A stretch of 48,789 nt of DNA from Scedosporium boydii (lineage: Eukaryota; Ascomycota; Sordariomycetes; Microascales; Microascaceae), in contig NJFT01000278.1 in the NCBI GenBank assembly GCA_002221725.1, forward strand, positions 1-48,789, given 5' to 3'. The stretch's first letter is position 1, and each line of letters begins with the position of its first letter. The notes under the pieces were generated by a model that did not search any database, had not been told where the DNA came from, and worked only from the letters and a program-made list of their open reading frames with translations. The position numbers and the translations under genes were made by a program. This document shows positions 33,713 through 45,838 of this stretch, piece after piece.

Positions 33713-34632
33713 ATGCCTGTCTCTCTTTTCTGAACTGGACAAATCCAGAGTGGATGGAGAGCAGAGTCACTTACGCAGCTGTTTCCCGGACTGTGTGTGC
33801 TTCGTTGATGTTTTGGGCGGTTCTTTGTCTTTTTTTATTTTTCCTGTATAATAGGCGATGACGAATTACGTATCTCGGTGAGCATGTTTTTTCCTTCTTT
33901 TTCTTTCTTTCTTTCTCTCGTATCTGGAGTCGGCGAGTAGCGGAAAGCAGAGTGTAGGGCTGTCGGGGAGTTTGACCTGAGAAGAAGTGAGCTATGTATA
34001 TTAAGTATTGCATTTCGATTACCTTAATGACTAGATGGTGGCTCCGTCTCGAGTCACTTGTGTGTTTTGATGGTTTGATGAGTTCTCCTGACAACTAAGG
34101 TATTGATCCATCATCGCAACTTTTTCTCGCAGGAGTCTAACAGCTAAGATGACCAGGATGCATGTAACACAAGACCAAGGATATAAGGCAGACTTCACAC
34201 CTTTTTCACGATATCACCAAAGGGATCAATGCTCTTTCCATCTCCCCAGTTAATCTAAATGAAAGCTCTCTCTTCATCTCTGGAAATAAAAAGAAAGCCC
34301 ATTCCTGTCACCTTCGCGAACACTCTCCGAACCTCCTTCAGATTCAACACTTCACCATTCCCTTGAGCAGTCTCGTCATTGTCATCTTCTCGAGTGCTCT
34401 CCATTCTTCTTTCCCAAGTGTCAACGTTTCTCTAACCGGTCTCCTCGTCGCGTCAACTTCTACCCCGTTTCTTTTTTTCGAATAATTTCTTCCTCCAGGT
34501 TATTCTCATCATCAATTCCTTCATCTTCACCACTCAACATCCTCATTTTGAGAATCAAGCACTTCACCAACGCACATAACCAACCTCATACCAAAAGCAT
34601 TTTCCCACTCTATATCTAAACCAGGCATCAAA
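33713..34632. other. Intergenic region between two Myb-like genes
   Basis: This is the 3' flank of the upstream gene and a pyrimidine-rich promoter/leader (about 34250-34600) of the downstream one. No feature beyond this is seen. Confidence 0.5.
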
Positions 34633-35208
34633 ATGTCCAAGTCAACCTGGACAGCGGATGCTGTCCACGACCTCTTCTTGTCCATCATCATGGGCGATGA
34701 AATCTCGAGACCCGCCCCGAACTGGGACAATGTCTCTAGTATCATGCAGCAACTGGGCTACAGATTCACCAAAGAGGCTGTCAGGTATGTTCCCACCCCT
34801 CGCCCCCCGCCCCCCTTCCCCGCAACATACCCTGTTTTTCTTCCTTCTTTAGGAACGCACCTACCTCTACGTCTTTATTTTCCCTGCGCTTCACGTTCGA
34901 GTAGAATCTAACCCATGGTCTCTAGGCAACAATTCACTAAGAAGCTCTGGCCCAAATTCCAGGACCGACGCAACGGTGGAACTGACCCCTCCACCCCGTC
35001 CCCCGCGAAGAAGATCGCGAAAACTCCTACTTCTTCCCAGAAGAAGAAGAAGAAGTTGGCCACTCCTCGCGCCACCCCCTCGAAGCGCCGCAAGCCCGTC
35101 GTCGACGAGGAGGATGAGGATGAGCTTTTTGATGTGTTCACACCTACCAAGAAGCCCAAGGTTGAGAAGGAGGCGAAGATGGAGGGTGAGGACGCGCTCA
35201 AGCACTAG
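34633..35208 (+). CDS. Small Myb-like protein, Lys-rich
   Basis: Exons 34633-34784 and 34926-35208 encode 144 aa. The Myb-like domain is MSKSTWTADAVHDLFLSI, NWDNVSSIMQQLGYRF and AVRQQFTKKLWPKFQ. The rest is basic (SQKKKKKLATPRATPSKRRK) with an acidic patch (DEEDEDELFDVF) and a Lys/Glu tail. The domain aligns along its length with the gene at 32366: both begin MSK, have the intron after codon 50 in phase 2, and continue RQxF after it. They look like tandem duplicates that diverged in their tails. Likely nuclear and DNA-binding. Confidence 0.82.
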
Positions 35209-36046
35209 ACGCCTGAAGAAAGGTTTGGAAAGAGGAAGACGGGCCACAGGTCCTTTGTTCTGTAAGTAGACATGTTCCTCCCCCTTTTTTTTCTAATCTA
35301 AATGTCTCTGTATCTCAGTCGAGAAAACAGACTAACTGGTCTTTTCTATCTTCGGATAGATAACCCGGCTATACCTCATCGTCACTGGTCCTTGTCTTTT
35401 CTCTACCTTCTTTCTTTTTAGGTGGATATGTCTAGTTCCACCGGGTGTGTTCGAGGCGGCTCACTATTAAGCATCGCTATTTGTAGGTGAGGCTGAGGCT
35501 CCGAGTTGATCTTTTCAAGTCTCACTGTTCATTTTTCTTTTTCCCTTGAGCCTGTTCACAAAATTTCTTGAGAATCAGATGGATCAGCAATTGTTCTTAT
35601 CCACGGATTCAAGCTTGCATTAGGGGAGAGAATAAAAGGAAGTCAAAACAAAATCGAAAAGGCCATTCGGCTATCTTCAGTACACATTCTGCTTCGTGAT
35701 CGTCATAAAAAAGTCAAGCTTTATACACCACCGGGACTCCTCGTAGAGACGAAACATCACGCGGTCCATAGTAACAAATAAAAGAAACAAACTTTGATTA
35801 ATGTTAAACTGTTACCTGGTCCTCAACGAAGACATAAAATAGTGGTATCGTATCATACACCCAGAACGCCATGCCCATATTCTTTTAAGCCCACTTGACC
35901 CAGGACCCGTGGCCGCCATCGAGGCTTCCATTGCTCCCCCAAAGATCCCAGGCCGACTCGTATAACGTACAGGCTATAATGACAAAACTCCAACAGAAAA
36001 AATCATGCCCCGCAAACAACCCCGATTATATGAAATCCCATTTCTA
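35209..36046. other. Convergent intergenic region
   Basis: This is the 3' flank of the small Myb-like gene (+) and of the coiled-coil gene (-). No gene is seen. Confidence 0.5.
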
Positions 36047-39000
36047 TCAACGTCCATGAGGAGGCATGGGGCCCGCGGTAGGCATGGGTACACCCCCATT
36101 GTGAGGCACAGACATTCCGGGGACCGGATGAGGCGGTCTGATGTGAGAAGAAAATGCAGCTGTAGCAGGATTCGGCTGCATTCCCGTAGCCGGCTGAGGT
36201 GGCCTAGCATAAGCAGAAGGCATGGGTGGTCCATTGGCAGGTTGAGGCATTCTACCAGAGATAAGATTTTGTACTTGAAGGGCGGGGCTCTGCGTTGGTG
36301 TGGTGGTAGCCACGGGCGGTGTTCTCACGGGAGGTGGTCCAGCGGGAGGCTGAGAAACAACTCGCCTTCTCTTGGCCTCTCTCTCCTCAGTGGCACCCAG
36401 TCGGGCGAGAATATCCCGGATCTGAACGCTATGACGCTGGAGAGTGTTGGTGGCGCCGCCGGGCAGATCGAAGCTCATGGTGTTAACAATTGCTTCATAG
36501 AGTGTTTGCGTGTTAATGTTTCTGTACTGGGCATGCAGTGATTCGCAGAATTGCTGGAGGCCGTTAACCTGCGTCATCAACTGGCTCAGGGAAGTCCAGT
36601 TATTCTTCTCCAAAGTCTGCATTCGGTCGGTGACTTGGCGTATCGACTCGCTTGAGGCAGCGTCCGGCACGGCGGCTGGGCCGCCCGCTGCGACAGAGCT
36701 GGCGCTAGTCCTGATGGTCCTCGCGACTCCGTCAACCTTGTTCTTTACATCGTCCGCCGCCACTCTAATATCCTTGATTTGAGCCTCAATGGCACCTAGT
36801 CTGTTCCGAAGTTCTATGGTTTCCTTCTGAGTTGAGTCGGCTTGCGCCTCGACAACATCGAGCTTGAGTACGAGTCGCGAGTTCAACTGCGCAGTCTCAT
36901 CAGCGCGGTGTGCGAGGTTTTTGGCCGTGGTGTCGAGGACCTTGAGTGATTCCCCCTGGCGGGCTTGGAGAGCCCTGACCTCCGTGATCGTCGTTCCCAT
37001 CTCGGCCGGCATGTTTCTATTAATGCTAGCTTGGCTCTCCGGGGCTGCTGCTCTACCCTCGACGGCGCCGAGTCGTTTTCGCAAATCATCGACCCAGCCG
37101 CCCACCATCTGGATCATGGCGTCCTGCGCAGCTTTGAGATTCGCAGAGAGCTGAACAGACTTGGCAATTTCGGGGGCCACTTCGACCTTTACTTTCTCCG
37201 CAACAGCGTCGACGTCTACCGAGGGCGACGCGCGGTTCTCTTCAAGGGCACTGAGGCGCTTGTTGGTGTTTTCGTCTTCCTTTTCGAGAAGAGATATTTT
37301 TGACCGAATGTTAGGCAGGGCACTGTCCATCTCCCAGAAAAGATCGTCAAACTCGCCAGGGTCGAATGCGCCCAATTTTTCCTTATGGATCTTAACCGTG
37401 GCTTGTAGGTCACGAAGAGCCTCGGCGATTTCCGTCAAGCCTGCTGGCTGCGTTGGCTGCGCGGCCTGGGTTCCCTGCGAGGACAGCGTTGACCTCAGGT
37501 CTTGCAGTTTGCTTTCGTACGTATTGACCTTGGCATTTAGCTCGGAAAGGGCCTCGGTGATTCCCGACAAGTCTGCTGGTGGTGTTGGCTTCAAGCTGCG
37601 CAGTCTCTCTTCGTGAGTATTGACCTTAGCCTCCAGTTCACGAACCGCCTTGGAGACTTCCATAAAGTTGGGCGGCAACGCCGGACTGGGTGAAGCAGAC
37701 GCAATCCGGGCTTTATTGGCGGCCTCTAAATCTGAAACTGCTGAAATGGCGGTACTAACAGCGCCAGCTACCCGAGATAGCCGGCTTCCGGTATCATTGC
37801 ATGTCGAATCTAGCTTTTCGGTGGCTCTCTCGATCTTATCAAGACGGCCCTTCAAGTAAGTGTGGGTCATCTTGCCGCGATTTTCCTCCGCAGCCATCCG
37901 CGAACGAAGGTCCTTAGCCTCTGTCACGCTTCTTTGATGATCCATGTCTAATTGCCTCATGGCGGCTTGCAGCTGAGAGACGTCTTCGTTCAGCTTCCGC
38001 TGCATACGGTCGAGTTCTCGGTAGTCGGTCATAGGCGTCTTCTGAGCGGGGCTGGGTTCCTTGTCCTTGGCGCGTAGTGATTGGATTTCTGATTTCATGG
38101 CCTCGCGCTCTGTGGCGATTTTCTGTTTCTCATCGACAAGCTTTGCATAATCGCTCTTGAGGCTCTCGTGCTCGCTGGACAAGCTCTGAAGCTGCGACTG
38201 AAGATTTTGCATTTGGTTCTGGGTGGTTTCGTTGTTGTCTGTCATCGTCTTGGTAAGTGCGTCTACACGACTGGCGAGACTACGAAGGTCACCACCATCA
38301 ACCGTGGGAGGCATGGCGGTGCTGGAGGCGGTCGATGATTGCAGAGATGGTTGTGGTGATGAGGAACGAGAAAGCTTGCTGAGCATGGTGGTCATCAGGT
38401 CTCCGAGTACCCTGTGTTGGTCTGCGGCCATCTCTTTGTAATCTCTGTCGAGATCACGGAGATCCGTTTCTCCCTTCTGGACACTGAATTTGAGCACCTC
38501 AGCGGCTCCGGCCATTCCCGGAGCCTTGCGCATATGCTTGGCCAGATCACTCTTTCGGGTTGCCAGAATCTGCTCAGAGGCCTGCACCTTGAGTTTCAAT
38601 GCCACCCTGCCAGCCAGAAGCTCGGCGAATTTGTCAAATGGATCGAGATCTTGAGCACCACCTGCCTTGAAGGCTAGGGATTGAGCACTCCCTGAAACCC
38701 TGACGAAGGCCGAAGGAGGCTTTGCTTTTTTGGAGACAAGATCGTTAGTAAGAATACATATGGTAGCGTAAGACAACTACTGCAGCCGCTTAGGTGGTCG
38801 CGTGGTTTTTAAGAAGTATTGACTCACCTGGGAGATTCTGCGATGTGATCGAGGGATGGCGCCGGGGTGGTGGTTCGTGCCCTCCGATTCCACCTCGACC
38901 TAGAGTAGGCCTAGAACGGGCCATGCTGTCCTCAAAGCTAGGCTTCTTGGATCGTAGATCCCAGTCTGCGCCGTTTCGGTCTCTGCCCCGATCCCTACTG

Positions 39001-39167
39001 TTCTCCCTACCGGGATAGCGCTCTTTACCAAAGTCACGCTCTGGAATGCTTCTCTCGCGGTCACGGCTCGTATCCCAGCTTGGGCGACGACCTGGCGGTG
39101 GGGAATATGGCTCGCGACCCCGGCCTCTGGGCCCAGTCGGCAGAGGTCGGTAATTATCTCTATCCCC

Positions 39168-39170
<3 letters not shown>
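36047..39170 (-). CDS. Large coiled-coil protein with Arg/Asp-rich N-terminus
   Basis: Exons 39170-38828 and 38724-36047 (donor GTGAGT, acceptor AAAAAAG, branch-like TACTAAC) encode 1006 aa. The first ~115 residues are rich in Arg, Asp, Pro and Gly (MGDRDNYRPLPTGPRGRG, then RDRERSIPERDFGKERYPGR), as in RNA- or chromatin-associated disordered tails. From about residue 150 to 850 the protein is a series of coiled coils (for example LQSQLQSLSSEHESLKSDYA and VNTYESKLQDLRSTL). A KRRR patch is followed by a Pro/Met/Gly-rich tail ending PTAGPMPPHGR. Repeated units like SxALxELxAKVNTxExxL near the middle suggest internal duplication. I do not recognise the family. A structural or nuclear scaffold role is possible (inference). 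Confidence 0.8.

Positions 39171-39198
<28 letters not shown>
39171..39198. repeat. (CT)n microsatellite directly upstream of the coiled-coil gene start
   Basis: A near-perfect CT run of about 13 dinucleotides on the plus strand reads as GA repeats on the gene's strand and abuts its ATG. A GAGA-like leader may affect expression (inference). Confidence 0.85.
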
Positions 39199-40775
39199 AA
39201 GCTGTAACAACTTTAAGGCATGCAAGGTAGACGCGCTTTTCGGTCCAACCCGCCAGTGTGACCGTGCATGGAATTCAACAAATCGAAGAGTGTCTCAAAA
39301 TTCCGGCAATGTGAGCTGTGGGAAGATATAAGTTCGAGGGTAATACAGGGAAGGCCTGGTGTTTCCAGGGTGTAGGATTAAACAAGTTAAGATAGATTGA
39401 ACCCCAGAGAAGAGAGCGTTTCAAGGAAAATATCCTTTTTGTTTGTTTTTAAATGGAGGACAACAAGGGGCCAACCTGAAGGCAAACCATGCAATAAAGA
39501 TCCCGGTTCATGAGAAGCAAGATGCCGTGATTGAAGAATGAGGTGGCGAGGCGGTGATCAATGTGAATGCCAAGTCGGATTGCGTGAAGTAGCGGAGAAA
39601 GAAGAAAAGTTGGTTTTCGGACAGTGTTGGTGATAGTTGTTGCTGGTTGGTTGGTGCCTGCCTTGTCTTGTGGTGAGCTCCTGCTCGTTTTCTCAGCTGT
39701 ACGTGTACCTTAAGCGGGGTCGAAAGTTGCGATGACAAGGGAAGGTGCATTTGGTCAAATGATGATGAGCTCCTTCTTCCCGTAAGTCCTGGGCACAAAA
39801 TGGAATTAATGACTGTGAAGAAAGTAGAAATAGATGTCAAGTGAGATTTCTTGAGATTCCCATGTTCGCATCATCCTTGCTTGGGTCAGTTTGAAAATAC
39901 GCGCCCAGGAGACACGCGCTAATCCGAAGGTGGGAAAGGTAAGAGGATCTCGGTACATGAAATCCAGCCTGGGCGCTAACTGAGGTACATCCAGAAGTCT
40001 ATTCTCAAAGATCAAATTTGATATAATTGGATATGAGCAAAAGTTCAGCCTGTCTGCCTCTGATCTATTTCGAATATTCACACGCGACAAAAGCATAGAC
40101 ACCATCGAGAGCTTTTTATAGCGAATGGCACCTGCGGGAAGCTGCCGTGGGATGCTGCCCTTGCATAAAACAAGCCAAACTTCTGAGCAAACATGCAGTC
40201 TCTGGGGGAAGGAATATGGATGCTATTTGGGATGCAGTCACTTTCGGAAGTTGAGCCCTATCTCCGCCTTTGGGGGCCATTCATTCTTGAGAGAGCAGTC
40301 CTGAAACATTGATGACATGTAATTGAATAGGTAGAGAACACGAATATTACAAAATATAAGGTTTCTACGCCAAACTGACTGAGATTATGTCTCAGAAAGC
40401 CCTGTATCATTTGAAGATTTTACAAAGTTATCAGGAGGCTGATTGTCATTTTACCCATTCCCTAACATGATTGTCTACTTGTCTCCCAACTCAGAACCTT
40501 GCCAAGGGGTCTAAAGGCTGTCGGGTTTTGCCAGTGTCTGCCAGCTGGCGGCTAAATTCCACAACGTCACCACTTCGCCACGGCTCTGCTTGTCACCCAC
40601 CACCTCATTCTATATCTAAGAGTGTGTGTCGTCTTGTCATCGAAGCTCCCCAGAAACAGAAGGAGAAAAAAGAACCAAAAAAGAGCGGCGGAGAAACCAC
40701 ACAAATAGGAGAAGACCAAAAGCGCAAATACCACGAAAAGGACCCAAGAGAAGAGTCAAAAAAAAAAAAAAAAAG
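39199..40775. other. 1.6-kb divergent intergenic region
   Basis: It holds the promoters of the coiled-coil gene (-) and Lin1 (+). A 17-base A run (about 40758-40774) lies immediately before the Lin1 ATG. No gene is supported. Confidence 0.5.
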
Positions 40776-42239
40776 ATGGACCGCAGACGCGCAACGACCC
40801 GTCCGCGAAGAGCAGGCGAAGCCTTCGCCCGCACCCACCACCTCGACAACGACTCCTCCACCACCTCCTCCTCAGCCCCCAAAAAGGTCAAATTCGACGT
40901 ACGCAACCCCTCAGCCCTCGCGCCCACCGAGCGAGACGAAGAAGACACATTCCTCGACGCCGACGTCATCGGCAAGTCTTCGAGCTCGACGACGAAGCGC
41001 GGCGCCGTGAACATTGACGGGTTCGAGAGCGATTCCGACGACGTTGACGAGTTCGATGCGCGGGCGCAGCAGAGGCGGAAGGGGAATGTGGATATTAACG
41101 AGGCTTTTGCCACGTATGATCCGAACGACGATGGGACTGTTAGGAGTGCCAAGAAAGGTGGTGGTGATGAGGATGAGGATGACGTGAACATGTTTGCGGA
41201 GAGTGATGAGGAGGAGGAGGCGAAGAAGAAACAAGGCGGAGATGAGGAGGATGCAGAGTTCTACGCGAGTGGAAAGAAGAAAAAGGGCGTACGATTCCTC
41301 GACTCGAACCAAATACAAGGCCAAGACCTTCGGAGCACAAGCGGCGGTACAGTCCGCATAGACATCTCCGACTCGGAAGAGGAGGAGGAAGAAGAAGAGG
41401 AAGAAGTCGTGGAAGAAGACGAAGAAGCCTGGAAAGAGGACGTCATAGACGAGGAGGTCGGTGCCGGCGGCCGTAAGAAGCGAGCGCCCAAGATCGAAGC
41501 CTTCAACCTGAAAGAAGAGCTCGAAGAGGGCCGCTTCGACGAGAATCAGAACTACGTGCGGAACGCCGTGGATCCGGATGCCGTGCATGACCGCTGGCTT
41601 GAGGGCGTTAGCAAGAAGCAGATGAAGAAGGCGGCTGTTGCGCATGAGAGGCGAGAAGCTGAAGCCGAAAGGCAACGGAGGGAAGAGGATAGTCTTTTGA
41701 CGTCTGACCTCCTCGCCACGCTCATAAGAAACTTGGAACGCGGCGAGACTGCGCTCGAAGCCCTCGCGCGTCTCGGCAAACGCCAGAAGAAGGAGAAGAA
41801 AGTACCAAAGTGGAAGCTCAAGAAGCAAGGCGCCATGGATACCGACGCGGATCAAGCTCCCGAAGATCCCGAACAGGCACGCATAAGCGCTGCCATTGCT
41901 GCCATTACAGACGCCGCTGATAAGCTGCTCGGTCGGGACCGCGCCGACATCTACGACACGGAGAGGGAGCTTCTCGTCCGCGAATATAAACGGGAAACGG
42001 GTCAAGACTGGGTCGAGCCCCGTGTCGAAGAGACCTCCGCCGAGCAGAATGGAGGGCCTGCGGTGGCGAAGATGTGGGAGTATAGATGGGTCGATGGCCG
42101 AGGGGATGGATCGCGTCAGGGGCCGTTTGATGGGCCGACTATGAAGGCGTGGCAGGATGCTGGGTATTTTGGGGAGGGCGTGGAGTTTAGGCCCGCGGGT
42201 GAGGAAGGGGGATGGAGCAGAGTAGCCAGCTTTATATAA
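40776..42239 (+). CDS. LIN1: Lin1/CD2BP2-like U5 snRNP protein with GYF domain
   Basis: This intronless 487-aa frame starts MDRRRATTRPRRAGEAFART, with KKVKFDVRNPSAL, then long acidic stretches and GRKKRAPKIEAFNLKEELEE. That is followed by GRFDENQNYVRN and DRWLEGVSKKQMKK, all typical of Lin1/CD2BP2. The C-terminal ~60 residues are the GYF domain: MWEYRWVDG, QGPFDGPTMKAWQDAGYFGE and WSRVASFI. GYF domains bind Pro-rich peptides. CD2BP2/Lin1 sits in the U5 snRNP, contacts Prp6/Dib1, and leaves before splicing. It is nuclear. The open frame extends upstream without an ATG, so the ATG after the poly-A run is the start. Confidence 0.92.
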   Translation: MDRRRATTRPRRAGEAFARTHHLDNDSSTTSSSAPKKVKFDVRNPSALAPTERDEEDTFLDADVIGKSSSSTTKRGAVNIDGFESDSDDVDEFDARAQQRRKGNVDINEAFATYDPNDDGTVRSAKKGGGDEDEDDVNMFAESDEEEEAKKKQGGDEEDAEFYASGKKKKGVRFLDSNQIQGQDLRSTSGGTVRIDISDSEEEEEEEEEEVVEEDEEAWKEDVIDEEVGAGGRKKRAPKIEAFNLKEELEEGRFDENQNYVRNAVDPDAVHDRWLEGVSKKQMKKAAVAHERREAEAERQRREEDSLLTSDLLATLIRNLERGETALEALARLGKRQKKEKKVPKWKLKKQGAMDTDADQAPEDPEQARISAAIAAITDAADKLLGRDRADIYDTERELLVREYKRETGQDWVEPRVEETSAEQNGGPAVAKMWEYRWVDGRGDGSRQGPFDGPTMKAWQDAGYFGEGVEFRPAGEEGGWSRVASFI

Positions 42240-42504
42240 TACCCAGGGGTTTACAATCACGGTTTATGAGGTCGAGAACAGATGGTCCATGTAAAAGATT
42301 CACAGGGAAGGAAGAGAAAAACTACTTGCGTACTGCCGAGAACATTTAATGCCTAAAAGTCATTGTCCATTTTTTGGTAGAATTACACACACGCTTCTAT
42401 CCATGGCCAGGTCCGTAATTTTAGAAAACTTGATCCTACAACGCCTCCAGAGAAAGAAACACGGCCCAAAAGGTATCACAAACACCCTACAGAAAAGCAA
42501 CCTC

Positions 42505-44126
<1,622 letters not shown>

Positions 44127-44350
44127 GTTTAAAAGGTATCGGGGTTGTGCAGGTTGGAAAGGGGGTGATTTTCCTTGGAACTCCCAAGATTGATGGTATC
44201 TGAAATGCTTATTTTTGAGCCTTGCAGAAGCACGACGTCTGCGAAGACCGCTCACCCAGGCACTCACCCAGGGTTGATGCCTGAGTCATCAAATTTTATG
44301 CATCAAGTGAGCATGGTCTGTATTAAATCACTCCCACTCTAACCACTAGA
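44127..44350. promoter_or_regulatory. Upstream region of RVB2
   Basis: This 224-bp stretch of normal composition lies between the RVB2 ATG and the AT island, so the promoter is short or extends into the island. It contains the direct repeat caggcactcacccaggg/ctcacccagg near 44255. Confidence 0.4.
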
Positions 44351-45165
44351 ACAGGAAATCATTTTTAGGAATTGTAAACAATATTCTAATATTTAAAGAA
44401 TTATAACTATATAGAGTACTTTAATAATAATATTATTTTTAATAGTTTAAGTATTTTTAATAATCTAATCTTATTTAATATTTTTATTAAAATATTTTTT
44501 AAATTTTTTTTTTATTTAATTATATAATTAAAGTACTTTATTAATAATAAGTTACTATTAAGCTAAAGATTAGTTAATTATTATTATTAAAGTAGTTAAT
44601 TATAAACTAAAATAATTTTAAAAATAAAATAATAAAATTAGTTTTAAATAATATAATAATAAAATAAAAAAATATTTAAAATTATAGTTTATAATTTTAT
44701 AATATATATTTTATTTAAATTAAGTAATATAATCTAATAATATAAATAAATTTTTATTATTTACTTTTTATAATAATTAATAATAGTTAAAAATAATATT
44801 ATAAAAAAATAATTTAATAATTAAATAAAATATTAAAAAATTAAAAATTAATTAAAATTTATATTATAAAAAATTATATTTTAAAAAAAAAAAAATTAAA
44901 ATAAAAAAATAATATTAAAAAATAATAAAAAAATAACTTTTATTATAACTTTTTACTAATAAAAAATAATTAATTATTTATTATAATAATATCTTTCTTT
45001 ATTTTTTTTTATATTATATTATTTATTTATACTATCTTATTTATTTAAAAACTAGTTTATAAGAATAAAAAAAAGACTATTATCTTTTTATATATAAATA
45101 AGATTTAATATATAATATATTAGGCTTTTAATAATAGTATTAATTAGTAGTAGTACTATTAAGAC
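44351..45165. other. AT-saturated island, RIP-like
   Basis: About 0.8 kb is almost entirely A and T, with very rare C or G. It has abrupt borders at about 44355 and 45165, and many TTAATA and short palindromes such as AAAGTACTTT. No coding frame of note is present. Such islands in Pezizomycotina usually are old transposon copies destroyed by repeat-induced point mutation, which turns C into T on both strands. It marks the change from the gene-dense left part to the gene-poor right part. Confidence 0.75.
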
Positions 45166-45462
45166 AGGGAATAAGGTGACTGGTGTGAGGAGGGTTCAGT
45201 TCTCGTGTAGAATAGAAGAGCGGCAGCGGAAGAACTTTCTTCCTTGCCCAGGGGGGGAGGGGGGCAGAGCATAGTTATTTCTTTTTTTTTCTTCCTTCTC
45301 ATCGGACAGAGGGAAGTTCATCTTCTTCAAGTTCTTTATTATTATTTTTTAGTTCTTTCTTTAGTTCAATTGACTTCTTTTACCTAGTTCTATCTGGTCC
45401 TCATCATTGGTGACGTCCTGCTGCTTGTTCTGGCTTGACATATGTTACAGGGTGCTCCTTTG

Positions 45463-45838
45463 TGTCACAACCATGCGTGACCGGAAACAAGGCCAGGCAG
45501 TCAGCCATGGCAGAAAAGGCTAAATTGCGGGACCACGGCAGAATCACGGAAACAAGGGATCGCCCGCATAAGATCACGATGATCCGCAGGAGATCCAGAT
45601 CACGAAGGATCACGACGAGCCAGGAGTGATCCGGATCAAACAAGATCACGGTGAGCCAGGGTGACCTAAGGAGAGCTTGAGAGGAAACGTCTATATAAAC
45701 TACGGGTTCCGCCATGTATCTAGTTATCTTTCAAGACTCTCCAGTAGTCAATACAAGTACAACTACGACCTACACTTGTATACGCACTTCTACCATATCA
45801 TTGTGAATACTGCTTGATCGCCTCGTTTACCACTAACA
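45463..45838 (+). mobile_element. Candidate solo LTR of a retrotransposon
   Basis: The stretch begins TGTCACAACC and ends CCACTAACA, giving TG...CA ends. It has a repeated GATCACG/GATCC-rich upstream part (45530-45650), a TATA box (CTATATAAAC at 45691-45700), and an R/U5-like CA/ACT-rich segment. This is the usual LTR promoter layout. I see no target-site duplication, no clear primer-binding site after 45838 and no gag/pol frames nearby, so it would be a solo or broken LTR. The orientation is inferred from the TATA box. The exact ends are uncertain. Confidence 0.45.

Noticed and set aside
40911..42260. 449-aa open frame on the minus strand across LIN1
   Set aside because: It is antisense to a clear GYF-domain gene, Leu/Phe-rich with no domain. 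It is the mirror of acidic GAG/GAA codons.
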